Origin: JAXGPP01 sp040766885
Lineage (GTDB): Bacteria; Planctomycetota; Planctomycetia; Pirellulales; Thermoguttaceae
Assembly: GCA_040766885.1 (NCBI GenBank)
Contig: JAXGPP010000006.1
Coordinates: 372,001 to 436,000 of the forward strand
Length of the DNA stretch: 64,000 nt
Direction: 5' to 3'
Below the pieces are notes generated by a model. That model was not told the origin of the DNA, ran no database searches, and was given only the letters and a program-made list of their open reading frames with translations. This document shows positions 1-8,214 of the stretch, in pieces. The first letter of the stretch is position 1, and each line of letters starts with the position of its first letter. The translations under genes were made by a program, and so were the position numbers.

Positions 1-441
1 ATCGCCGTGGGCAGGAACAACTGGCTCTTCTTCGGAAGCGACGGCGGCGGGCGGACGGGAGCCATCTTGTATTCGCTCGTCTGCTCGGCGAAGGCCAATC
101 GGGTACACCCGTACTTCTACCTGGAAGACATCTACCGCCGTCTGCCGAAGATCCGCCAGCATGAATCCCTGCTGCCGGTGCTGCGGGACGCCTGCGGTCA
201 AGTCGAACTGCCAGGCGGCGCCCGTCCGCGTCTGGAACGGCTGGACAGCCCGCTCGACTACCTCCGCATCCTCAAGGACCATCCTCGTCCGCTCATCGAA
301 CGGCTGCGCGCCGACTCGCAGCTCGATCCGGCCCTCGTGGCCGAACTCAACGCCCTGCTGCCCGATCGCTGGCTATCGGAGCATCCCGAGGCGTTTCTGG
401 AAATCAACCGCCGCACCCGGATCGTCGGCGAAGCCGCCTGA
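1..441 (+). CDS. tnpC: IS66 family transposase, C-terminal fragment (runs in from upstream)
   Basis: This is the C-terminal end of an IS66-type transposase, the DDE enzyme that moves the element. The frame is open at base 1, so the start and the catalytic core lie before the window. What is visible matches the IS66 C-terminal element: an N-N-W-L-F-F-G-S-D block followed by GGRTGAILYSLVCSAK, then a segment ending LLPDRW. These are hallmark stretches of the family. The stop at 439-441 is followed by a short tail and the terminal repeat. Family assignment is firm; whether the whole element is functional cannot be judged from this fragment. Confidence 0.88.
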   Translation: MAVGRNNWLFFGSDGGGRTGAILYSLVCSAKANRVHPYFYLEDIYRRLPKIRQHESLLPVLRDACGQVELPGGARPRLERLDSPLDYLRILKDHPRPLIERLRADSQLDPALVAELNALLPDRWLSEHPEAFLEINRRTRIVGEAA

Positions 442-533
442 CCCACGGCCCCCGGCCTCCCGCCCTGGCACAGCGGATGTCGCGCCCCCGCCCCGCGGCC
501 TCAAGATCGGCATGTAGTTCGTGGAACGCTTAC
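1..533 (+). mobile_element. Right end of an IS66-family insertion sequence
   Basis: The window opens inside an IS66-family element. The reading frame from base 1 is the C-terminal part of the transposase, and about 90 bases after its stop the sequence ends in CGCTTAC (527-533). That is the mirror of the GTAAGCG start typical of IS66 terminal repeats. The left end lies outside the window, so size and completeness are unknown. Beyond base 533 the sequence changes to a sensor kinase gene read on the opposite strand, which the element interrupts. Confidence 0.8.
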
Positions 534-541
534 GTTGGAAA
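527..541. repeat. IS66 terminal repeat end and candidate 8-bp target duplication
   Basis: CGCTTAC at 527-533 is the reverse complement of the GTAAGCG tip of IS66-family terminal repeats. The following eight bases, GTTGGAAA (534-541), are the candidate target-site duplication, since IS66 elements make 8-bp duplications. The matching copy at the left end is outside the window, so the duplication is inferred. Confidence 0.65.
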
Positions 542-2643
542 TCCCATGTGATCGGTCGCTCGACAACCCTACTCCCCGCGCGGGATCGCCACTTGCACTG
601 CCGCTCCAAGTCTTGAAGCAACTCCACGAGATCCGTCTTTCCTATCCTGGCCTTCTCGAGAAACGACGCCAGATTGGCCGTAGCGCCGAGGCAACGTAGG
701 TCATCATCGACCTGCTGCGAGCCAAGTTGGAGTGACTCGCAGAGGTCCTGCGCCGCCTGATAGAGGGCGGGATGCCCATGCTGAATGCTCCCACGGTTGA
801 TTTCCAGAAGCCGACGGAGCTTTCCGGCTCCTCTCTTCATCAGGGCCACTGGAGTCCGAAGAGAGTGGCTTATCACGCGGTAAGCCATCGCTTGGTCGTA
901 TTTGGTCCAGAAGTTGTGTAACTGGCCAGCTACCTGTTCGCACGACCTCATTACCTGCTCGCGACACTCGCGCGATACACGGACGCTCTGGTTGCTGAAA
1001 TGCGGGAGTCGGCTGACTTGGCTTGCGTTGCGGCCGAAGAAGCAGAATACGTAAGCGCGCTCACCGACGTGAGTACTGATGACCAGGGCTTGCCGCGGTG
1101 CGAAATCAGCGATCTCAGGAATGTGGGTAACCAGCGCGGCGAGGAACTCTCGCCACATTTGTATTTCGGGGCCATCTAGCAGCGCCGTCCCCAACAGAAC
1201 ATCGTGGGAGCCGTATTCGCGAACCATCTTGATCAGGCTGGCCACTTCCAGCGTCGGCTTTGGATCAGGCAGGTAGCATGTATCAGTGCAGTGCAGAGTC
1301 GGCTTGTCTTCATCGTTGCCCATCATACACAGACAAACGTGCTCGAATGCCCAGAAATCTCGCATCCGTTTCAGCAGATATGGCAAGAACTCGCTGAAAT
1401 CCTGTCGCTTCAGCAAGCGCAGAGTCAATGTGCCTGCAAGCTCGCTTCGAAAAGTGCTTTCCAAGAGATCGCGATAGCGAAGATATCTGCCTTCCGTTAA
1501 TAAGGCGAGGTTCCTCACGTCTTCTCTGAGGTCGATATCCCGCTCGCGCGTGAGGACGTGCCTTTCTGTGGGGCGGTCAGAGGACTCAGCAATCGCTCCC
1601 TGTAAATCGTCCAAGTGATCTGCCAACAGTGAATGGCCCGGCTCTTTACCAGAACGCAATCTCCAATTCTGCTCGTTGCATACGAAATCCTGCGGCCTTC
1701 TCGGCGACGCATCGGTGTCAAACTGGCCGATCATTATGGCTCCCACCAAATGATCGTGGATAATCAGGGGGAACGCGAGTTCCCGGTATCCGGTCCAGCA
1801 GTTTGCCTCGTGCGGCTTCGTCGGAGTCACGTCTCCCTTCGTGAATCCCGTCACCATAGCGTCAATGATCTTGAGGTCAGACTGCCAGCAGGGGTTGTCT
1901 TGTTCCCGGAGTTCAAGCCAGCGCAGACATCGGTCTGAGATGTTCGGCGAAGCCCACGAAGGAGCAAGGCAGGCTCTATTGGCCGGGCAGCAATCATAAT
2001 GGTCACAACCGGTTCGTATTCTTCTATCCGTTTTCAACGCCTCCAATCCCGGGCCCTCAAACACTTGGCGACAGACTCTGCACTCCTTTCGGTACATTGG
2101 GGACGTCCCGATTCCTGTGGCAGGCCGAATGTTGGGCGGTGCCAAGGGTTGGAGTGGTATCCAATACAGCCCGCGCCCCGCGCTTGTCTCCCATGCCTCA
2201 AAAAGTGTCACTGGACCGCCGAACCGTAAGGCATGAGCCGAGAGAAACCTGGCGATGAGCGAAACGTCCATCAAGCTGCTGAGTCGAATTTCCTTCGGAC
2301 GGGGCACAGGCTGGCGGTTGAACAGTACTCCATATAGATCTTCGTAGTGCGCGCCCTCGGTGTTTCTTAAGCGAAAGCCACGTGTAGTAGACCAGGCCAC
2401 TCTCGAGACAATCTTCTCGACGGTCTTCGTCGCCTCGATCCCCTTGGAAATGGCGGCCTGGAAGGGAGCCCAACAGTTCGGATTCTGGCACGTGAATACT
2501 GGATACTTCTTCTCTACCTCTTCGAAGACCGCGTCGGCATCAACGCTGACGTGTAATGGCGGAACAAGAAGGTGAGTAAAGTGTTGAATGGGGAAAGTCG
2601 AGTCTTCCCGGCACCAAGGGCAGTTGATGACAAATGACTCCAT
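534..2643 (-). pseudogene. PocR-domain sensor histidine kinase, 3' part cut off by IS66
   Basis: About 703 codons of a soluble sensor kinase remain. The N-terminus has a zinc-ribbon-like pair (CPWC near residue 8, CQNPNC further on). A Cys-rich segment ending in GYRELAFPLIIHDHLVGAIMIGQF-like sequence resembles the PocR ligand-binding domain. A GAF-like region follows, then a HisKA-like helix with the H-box ISHSLRTP (His 593). No transmembrane segment is seen. Reading on past base 534 enters the insertion sequence, so the HATPase domain is missing and the kinase is probably inactive. The start at 2643 was chosen because AAAGGGG lies just upstream of ATG; an in-frame ATG at 2694 has no such site. 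The gene looks less GC-rich than its neighbours, which hints at recent acquisition. Confidence 0.72.
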
Positions 2644-4005
2644 CAGTAATACCCCTTTGACGAGATGGAAACCGGCAATAGTACCTCTCGGCAAACCTTC
2701 TGATCGCGACTGACGCCGTTCTCTCCCTCAACTTATTCGAGATCCCATGCTGGCAGTAACTTTCGCGGACGGTGTGCAGCTACTGTCCCAGCACTATGTC
2801 CGCCTAAAACGCGAGGAGAAATACTTGTTTGCACCAACGCCATGCGGTTCGAAACACCAACCGCAGCATAGCAATGGCAAAAACATCCAGAAGTATGCAG
2901 AGTCCTGTTGATCTAAAGTGCCTCTGCTTTTCACACCAACCAGCCGCCCAGACCATTTGAACTCTAAGGAACACGCAACCGCATCGCCGAGATGCATCTA
3001 CTGTTTATCACTACAGCTCTCGCTTGGCAATGCGCCAGACACACTCGTCTTCGTGTTACATGACCAGATGAGCATAAGGCGCATGAGCTTTCTGGCTGTT
3101 TAGTTCGGTGTGCGCGTCTGGGGATGTCAGCGAGCTTCCGACGCGGGACGTTGGCTCATTCGCGCACTAAGAGCGCGCCGGCCGTGTATGGCAGCGAGCC
3201 TTGCATTAGTGGCGTTATCGTACTCCTCCAGGGATTTGAATGGACGCCTCGGCAAGCGCCTTCCGAGGGTCGAACTGGCGCACCTGCCCGATACTTCGGG
3301 CGGAGACCTTGGCCGGCGACGCTCCCGTCAAGCAGTTAGTCGCAAAGAACTCAGCGACCGCGCCTGCCACCGCCCTCTCCTCCACTCCCCTTATCACTCC
3401 CTCGCCTGCGCGGCGCGCGAGATCGGCTTTCGTATTATCCGCACCGATTTGCGTTGTGCGCGAACCGCTCCCGGCGACTTTCGCAGGACGGCTTCGGACC
3501 AACTCATCCGCCGGGCGCCGTAAAAAATCTGCCCGTCCCCCCCAAAATTTCCTCTTGCGATCTAGGCCACGGATACTATACAAATGCACATATACCGGAC
3601 GGCAAGAGCCGCCGGCCCGGAAGCGTCCTTTGCTGATTCATGTCCTCCATCGACGATTTCACCCCCATGTTGCCATCCATCGAGAATTCGCCGCAGCACA
3701 AACCTGACGTGGTCGAGACTGCCTGTCGGCTAAATGCCTTCCGCCCGCGGGACGGCCCGTTGTGCTGCCGCTCGCGCGCCGCCAGGCCCGGGAATCGCGG
3801 CCGGCGGCGTGCCGCAACCGCTTATTAGGCAGCAACTTACAGCGTTATGCGCACCTGCCTTGCAGGCCGGTTCCCCGCGGCGTTTCGGCCTCGTCGCGAG
3901 GGTTCGGTCGCGGTCCCGGCTTGGCTCGCCGGGTGGCTCCGTAAAATACCCTGCATTTGGCCTTCCCCAAAAAAAAAGCCCACCAGATCATTCGGAGCCC
4001 GTCGC
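2644..4005. other. Long gap without a confident gene
   Basis: This stretch lies between the interrupted sensor kinase and the symporter. The left part (about 2700-3100) is noticeably less GC-rich than the rest of the window, which suits DNA flanking a mobile element. Several short open frames exist. The most protein-like is on the minus strand at 3215-3589 and might continue upstream through a frameshift, but I recognise no family and no ribosome binding site. It may be a decayed gene. A promoter-like pair occurs at 3555-3582. Nothing else is supportable. Confidence 0.5.
3555..3582 (+). promoter_or_regulatory. Promoter-like pair TTGCGA / TATACA
   Basis: TTGCGA (3555-3560) and TATACA (3577-3582) are 16 bases apart, a plausible sigma-70-type promoter. 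It points towards the symporter gene, whose start is more than 400 bases downstream. A similar TTGCGA -35 box precedes rpmB elsewhere in the window. Confidence 0.35.
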
Positions 4006-5622
4006 GTGATTCCATTGGTGATGATTCTCGGCTACCTCCTGCTGCTCCTCTGGATCGGCCGCCTGGGGCACGTGACCACCTCGCGGCACACCGCGGCCGA
4101 CTACTACGTCGCCGAGCGGTCGATGGGGCCCTTCCTCCTGATCATGTCGATCTTCGGCACCACGATGACCGCCTTCGCGCTCACGGGCAGCACGGGCGAG
4201 TCATGGCAGCATGGCATCGGCGTCTATGGGCTCATGGCCTCCTGGTCGGGCATCATCCACTCGGCCTGCTTCTTCCTCATCGGCATCAAGCTCTGGCACC
4301 TCGGCAAGAAGTACGGCTACAACACGCAGATCCAGTTCTTCCGCGACCGCTTTCAGAGCCCGACCTTCGGCCTGTTGCTGTTCCCGATCCTCGTCTCGCT
4401 GGTCACCTGGTACATCGTGACCAACATCCTCGGCGCGGGGGCCACCATCGAAAGCCTCACGCGCGGCTCGTTGCCGGGGCTCTTTCCAGATACCAATGGC
4501 GGCATTCCCCACCATCTCGGCGCGGCGGTGGTCTGCCTCGTCGTCCTGATCTATGTCTTCGGCGGCGGCGTGCGGAGCACGGCCTGGGTCAACGTGGCGC
4601 AAACCTCGGTCTTCATGCTGCTGGGTGTGCTCGCCCTGGTGGTGATTGCCGTGAAACTGGGCGGTCCCGCCGCAGCCTCCCAACGGGTGCTCGAGAATCG
4701 GCCCGACCTGCTCGTCCGCGGCGCGATCGACGGCCGCGCGGCCCACTTCAGCCATCTGCACTTCCTCACCTACGCCTTCGTGCCGCTCTCCGTGGCCATG
4801 TTTCCGCACCTCTTCCAGCACTGGATGACTGCCAAGAGCGCGAAGACTTTCCGGCCCACGGTCATGCTCCACCCGGTGTTCATCATGCTCGTGTGGGCGC
4901 CGTGCATCATGCTCGGTATCTGGGCTTCGTCGGCGGTCTACAACGGGCAATCGGTCCTCCCGCCGAACCTCACCGAGTCGGACCAGAACAAGGTCCTCGG
5001 CATGATGGTGGTGAAGCTCACCAATCCCTGGCTGGCCGGCGTGCTGGCGGTGGGAATCCTTGCCGCCACGCTGTCGCTCGACTCGCAGTTCCTCTGCCTG
5101 GCGACGATGTTCGTCCACGACATCGTGCTGCACTACACCGGCAAGAAACGCTTCAACGACCAGCAGCAGATCATGCTCGGTCGGATCTTCGTGGTCGGCG
5201 TCGTGCTGGTCGCCTACACGCTCTCGCTCGGCGCGCCGCGATCGGTGTTCAACCTGGGTGTGTGGTGCTTCAGCGGCTTCTCCAGCCTGTTTCCGCTGGT
5301 CTTCGCCGCGCTTTACTGGCGACGGGTGACGAAGGCCGGCGCGTACGCCTCCGTCCTGGCGGCGGCGACCGTCTGGCTTGTTCTCTTCTGGCATGCCGGC
5401 TGGGGCCGCGACGGCGAATACCTGTTCCTGGGCTGGATGATGCCGGTAGTCCCCACGTTCTTTGCCTCGGCGCTGGCGCTCGTGGGAGTCTCCCTTCTCA
5501 CCAGTCCGCCGCCGGCCGAAGTCGTCGAGCGTTTCTTCCCCCCTGCTAAACCAAAACTCGCCCCCGCCGCAGCCCCGCACTTCGAAGCGTCGGTCAACCC
5601 GAGCGGCGCTGTCGCCGGATAG
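4006..5622 (+). CDS. Sodium:solute symporter family transporter
   Basis: This is a 538-residue inner-membrane protein with a long series of hydrophobic helices. It resembles the SSS (SLC5-like) family, which imports sugars, amino acids or organic acids with Na+. The first helix contains MILGYLLLLLWIGRLG, followed by the YYVAERSMGP stretch typical of the family start. The substrate cannot be told. The frame is open back to 3847, but that extension is charged and unlike the family. GTG at 4006 has CGGAG eight bases before it; ATG at 4021 is the alternative. A small secreted protein follows 10 bases later, so the two are probably co-transcribed. Confidence 0.85.
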   Translation: MIPLVMILGYLLLLLWIGRLGHVTTSRHTAADYYVAERSMGPFLLIMSIFGTTMTAFALTGSTGESWQHGIGVYGLMASWSGIIHSACFFLIGIKLWHLGKKYGYNTQIQFFRDRFQSPTFGLLLFPILVSLVTWYIVTNILGAGATIESLTRGSLPGLFPDTNGGIPHHLGAAVVCLVVLIYVFGGGVRSTAWVNVAQTSVFMLLGVLALVVIAVKLGGPAAASQRVLENRPDLLVRGAIDGRAAHFSHLHFLTYAFVPLSVAMFPHLFQHWMTAKSAKTFRPTVMLHPVFIMLVWAPCIMLGIWASSAVYNGQSVLPPNLTESDQNKVLGMMVVKLTNPWLAGVLAVGILAATLSLDSQFLCLATMFVHDIVLHYTGKKRFNDQQQIMLGRIFVVGVVLVAYTLSLGAPRSVFNLGVWCFSGFSSLFPLVFAALYWRRVTKAGAYASVLAAATVWLVLFWHAGWGRDGEYLFLGWMMPVVPTFFASALALVGVSLLTSPPPAEVVERFFPPAKPKLAPAAAPHFEASVNPSGAVAG

Positions 5623-5632
5623 GAGCCCCGCC

Positions 5633-6106
5633 ATGAGCTTACTGCGAAACGTCATCCCCCTGGCCCTGCTGCTGGCGACCGTCGGCCTGGCCACCGCTGC
5701 AGAACAACCCAGTGGCGAAGCGCCCGACCGCGCTGCGCTCGAGAAACAGTTCGTCGAACGACTGCGCAGTGTCGTGCTCGAAGGCACCTACACCACTACG
5801 GGCGAAGAGGCTGCCAAACCCGACCGCTACGAGATCGCCAGCGTTGCCAAGTTGCAAGGCGACTACTGGCTCTTCCAGGCGAAGTATGGCGACACGGTGC
5901 TTCCGCCGCTTCCGCTTCGCGTGCTCTGGGCGGGCGATACGCCGGTCATCAGCATGAACGACCTCACGATTCCCGCCCTGGGCACGTTCTCGTTCCGCGT
6001 GATGATCCACGGCGACCTCTACGCCGGCACCTGGAAACACGACGAAAAAGGCGGCCACATGACGGGCACGATCAAGAAGCAGAAATCGGCTGACGAAGCC
6101 GAATGA
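5633..6106 (+). CDS. Small secreted protein of unknown function
   Basis: This 157-residue protein starts with a clear signal peptide (MSLLRNVIPLALLLATVGLATAA) and should be exported to the periplasm or surface. The mature part contains a strand-rich segment with GTYTTTGEEA and later GDLYAGTWKHDEKGGHMTGTI, which has the look of a small beta-barrel or lipocalin-like repeat. I recognise no named family. AGGAG sits eight bases before the ATG. It follows the symporter by 10 bases, suggesting one transcript and a possible accessory role in uptake, which is inference. Confidence 0.75.
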   Translation: MSLLRNVIPLALLLATVGLATAAEQPSGEAPDRAALEKQFVERLRSVVLEGTYTTTGEEAAKPDRYEIASVAKLQGDYWLFQAKYGDTVLPPLPLRVLWAGDTPVISMNDLTIPALGTFSFRVMIHGDLYAGTWKHDEKGGHMTGTIKKQKSADEAE

Positions 6107-6164
6107 CCAGGGAAACTTCTGAACCGAACCCCGATGCGGCTCGAGCGCACCCCTTCCGGCCTCG

Positions 6165-7310
6165 TCATTCCTTCCTGCTTTGAACCTGCAGGCGCTCGAG
6201 CGCCGCAACCATCTCGTCGAGATGATCTAGCCTCGTCGCGTGGCACCACGAGAGACGGATCGCGCCATCCGCCTCGGCGTCCGATACTCCCATCGCCGCC
6301 AGCACATGGCTCCGCGTGGCGCAGACCGATGTGCACGCTGAACCATTGGAGATGGCAGCGATGTCCTCCAGCGCTTCGATCGCGTCCTCGGAGAAAATCC
6401 CGGGAAAAGAAGCATTGAGCACATGCGGCAAGGTGTGCTTCGGGTCGCCATGGATCGTCGGCCGCAGGCGCCCGATCGCCTCCAGAATCCGCTGGCGCAG
6501 TTTGCGACAGGCCGCGGCCCGCTCGGCGGCTTCGTTCAGAGCCAGTTCCGCGGCCTTGCCCAGCCCGGCGATCAGGGCCGCCGGCAACGTCCCGGGCCGC
6601 AGGCCAAGTTCCTGCCCGCCGCCAAACACGAGCGGCCTGAGCGGCGGCAACTGGCCGTCGCGCCGCCGCGCGATCAACGCTCCCACTCCCTTCGGTCCGT
6701 GGATCTTGTGCGCGCTCACGCTCATAAGATCGATCCGCGGGTGCCTGAGCGGTTCGAACTCGCGGCCAAATCCCTGCGCCGCATCGACATGAAAGAACAC
6801 CGGCCGATCGGCCAGCGCGTCGGCCACTTCGCTAATCGCCTGCACGACGCCGGTCTCGTTGTTCACGTGCATCATCGAAACCAGCAGCGTGTCTGGCCTC
6901 ACGGCATCGACAATCGCCGCCGGATCGACGCGCCCGCCTCGGTTCGGAGCGACATACGCGACCTCGAACCCGCGGCGGCGCAACTCGCCCAACGGTTCCA
7001 GCACCGAACTGTGCTCGATCGCCGTGCTGACAATGTGCCGCTTGCCGTGCTCTTCACCATGCGCGGCGAGGCCCAGGATGGCCAGATTGTTGCTCTCGGT
7101 CGCCCCGCTGGTAAAGAAAACCTCGTGCCGCCGCGCGGCGACGATCGCGGCGACCTGGTCGCGGGCCGACTGCACCGCCGCCTTGGCCCGCCGCCCATAG
7201 TCGTGCGGGCTGGCCGGGTTGCCGTATTCGACGTCGAGGAAATGGAGCACCACCTCGCGCACCCGGGGATCGATCGGCGTCGTCGAGTTGCAGTCGAGGT
7301 AATCCGACAT
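6165..7310 (-). CDS. Cysteine desulfurase (NifS/IscS type)
   Basis: This 381-residue PLP enzyme releases sulfur from cysteine as an enzyme persulfide for Fe-S clusters or thio-groups. Visible residues fit the family: His100 (AIEHSS), Asp176 and Gln179 (HVDAAQG), the PLP lysine Lys202 in SAHKIHGPKG, and the persulfide cysteine Cys326 in NGSACTS. The start at 7310 (MSDYLDCN) was chosen because the family begins exactly here; the open frame upstream lies inside the neighbouring gene. It is the last gene of the minus-strand cluster, 13 bases after the toroid protein. In that setting it may serve the Fe-S enzymes of the cluster (inference). Confidence 0.9.
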   Translation of the reverse strand: MSDYLDCNSTTPIDPRVREVVLHFLDVEYGNPASPHDYGRRAKAAVQSARDQVAAIVAARRHEVFFTSGATESNNLAILGLAAHGEEHGKRHIVSTAIEHSSVLEPLGELRRRGFEVAYVAPNRGGRVDPAAIVDAVRPDTLLVSMMHVNNETGVVQAISEVADALADRPVFFHVDAAQGFGREFEPLRHPRIDLMSVSAHKIHGPKGVGALIARRRDGQLPPLRPLVFGGGQELGLRPGTLPAALIAGLGKAAELALNEAAERAAACRKLRQRILEAIGRLRPTIHGDPKHTLPHVLNASFPGIFSEDAIEALEDIAAISNGSACTSVCATRSHVLAAMGVSDAEADGAIRLSWCHATRLDHLDEMVAALERLQVQSRKE

Positions 7311-7323
7311 GGAGCAGAATTGC

Positions 7324-8214
7324 CTACGCGAAGTGCGCCAAATGGCCGAGTGCCAGCAGTCCATAGTACGTGTATTCGCAGTCCAAGGCGTCGTCTTCCC
7401 AGGTGCCGAAAAACCCGCCCCGGTTGGTCCACAGGCTGTCGACAAAATCAAGGCATGGTTCGGCCAATGCCTGGAAATCGACATGCATCGCCGCTAGCGC
7501 ATGCAAGGCGGTTGCCGTGGAGAGCAGATCCGGCACCGGTGCCAGCGGCGTGGCAAAGAAACCGCCGCTTGCACGGCATCGTTCGAGCAGCCACCGGCCG
7601 ATTGCCGGATCGGGTGTCCGATCGAGTTGCCGCAGGAGCACCACGGCCGCCGCCGTTGGCGGCGTCAGCCCAATCGGCATCTCACTGTCGTTGGCATACC
7701 CTCCGTCGCTCGCACGGAGCCGCTCGATTGAATCGGCCAGCCGATCGGGCGCGGGCAGCCGCAGACCAAGATCCTGATAGGTGCCAATGGCGAGAAAACC
7801 GCCGTACAGGCTGCCCCGCTTGGCGTCCGGTTGGGCGTGGTAGCCGCCGTCGGCAGCGCGATGAGCCTCCACGCGCGCGACGATCGCCTCCGGGCAGACC
7901 GGCCGCGGCCAGCCACGCGGGAATGCCGCCCACGCGCGCGCCAGACACGACAGGTGCACCAAGTCCAGATCTTCGCCGTTGGCGAACGACCGTAAATAGG
8001 GATCGATCCGTGTGTAGGGCACGTCGGCCTGGAGCGCGAGCAAGCCCTCCATGCCGAACACGGTGTAGTAGAGGTCGCTCTTGCCGTCGCGATCGCAGAA
8101 GCCGCCATCGTCGCCAATTTGACTGCGGAGGAATCCGGCCACCAGCGCGGCCGATTCACCCAGCGCTCGCGGCGCCAGTCGTGCGACCTGCAGCATTTCG
8201 AGCCGCAAACTCAC
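7324..8214 (-). CDS. Prenyltransferase/squalene-oxidase-repeat (alpha/alpha toroid) protein
   Basis: The 296-residue protein is built from repeated GGF/GGY helix pairs (GGFCDRDGK, GGYHAQPDA, GGYANDSE, GGFFATPLA, GGFFGTWED). This is the pattern of protein prenyltransferase beta subunits and terpene cyclases. It looks closest to prenyltransferase beta: D-L-Y-Y-T-V-F-G-M and L-D-C-E-Y-T-Y-Y-G align in style with the zinc-site repeats. The canonical histidine appears as Tyr, however, and no alpha subunit or DxDD cyclase motif is seen. GTG at 8214 has AAGGGG upstream. The first 59 bases overlap the end of the polyprenyl synthase gene, implying coupled expression. A role in transferring or cyclising the neighbour's isoprenoid is inference. 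Confidence 0.75.
   Translation of the reverse strand: MSLRLEMLQVARLAPRALGESAALVAGFLRSQIGDDGGFCDRDGKSDLYYTVFGMEGLLALQADVPYTRIDPYLRSFANGEDLDLVHLSCLARAWAAFPRGWPRPVCPEAIVARVEAHRAADGGYHAQPDAKRGSLYGGFLAIGTYQDLGLRLPAPDRLADSIERLRASDGGYANDSEMPIGLTPPTAAAVVLLRQLDRTPDPAIGRWLLERCRASGGFFATPLAPVPDLLSTATALHALAAMHVDFQALAEPCLDFVDSLWTNRGGFFGTWEDDALDCEYTYYGLLALGHLAHFA

Noticed and set aside
3215..3589. 124-codon minus-strand frame in the long gap
   Set aside because: No family, no ribosome binding site, and apparent continuation only by frameshift. It is mentioned under the gap rather than called a gene.
4201..5787. 528-codon open frame on the minus strand opposite the symporter
   Set aside because: It is a His/Glu/Arg-rich shadow of the GC-rich symporter gene, without family resemblance.
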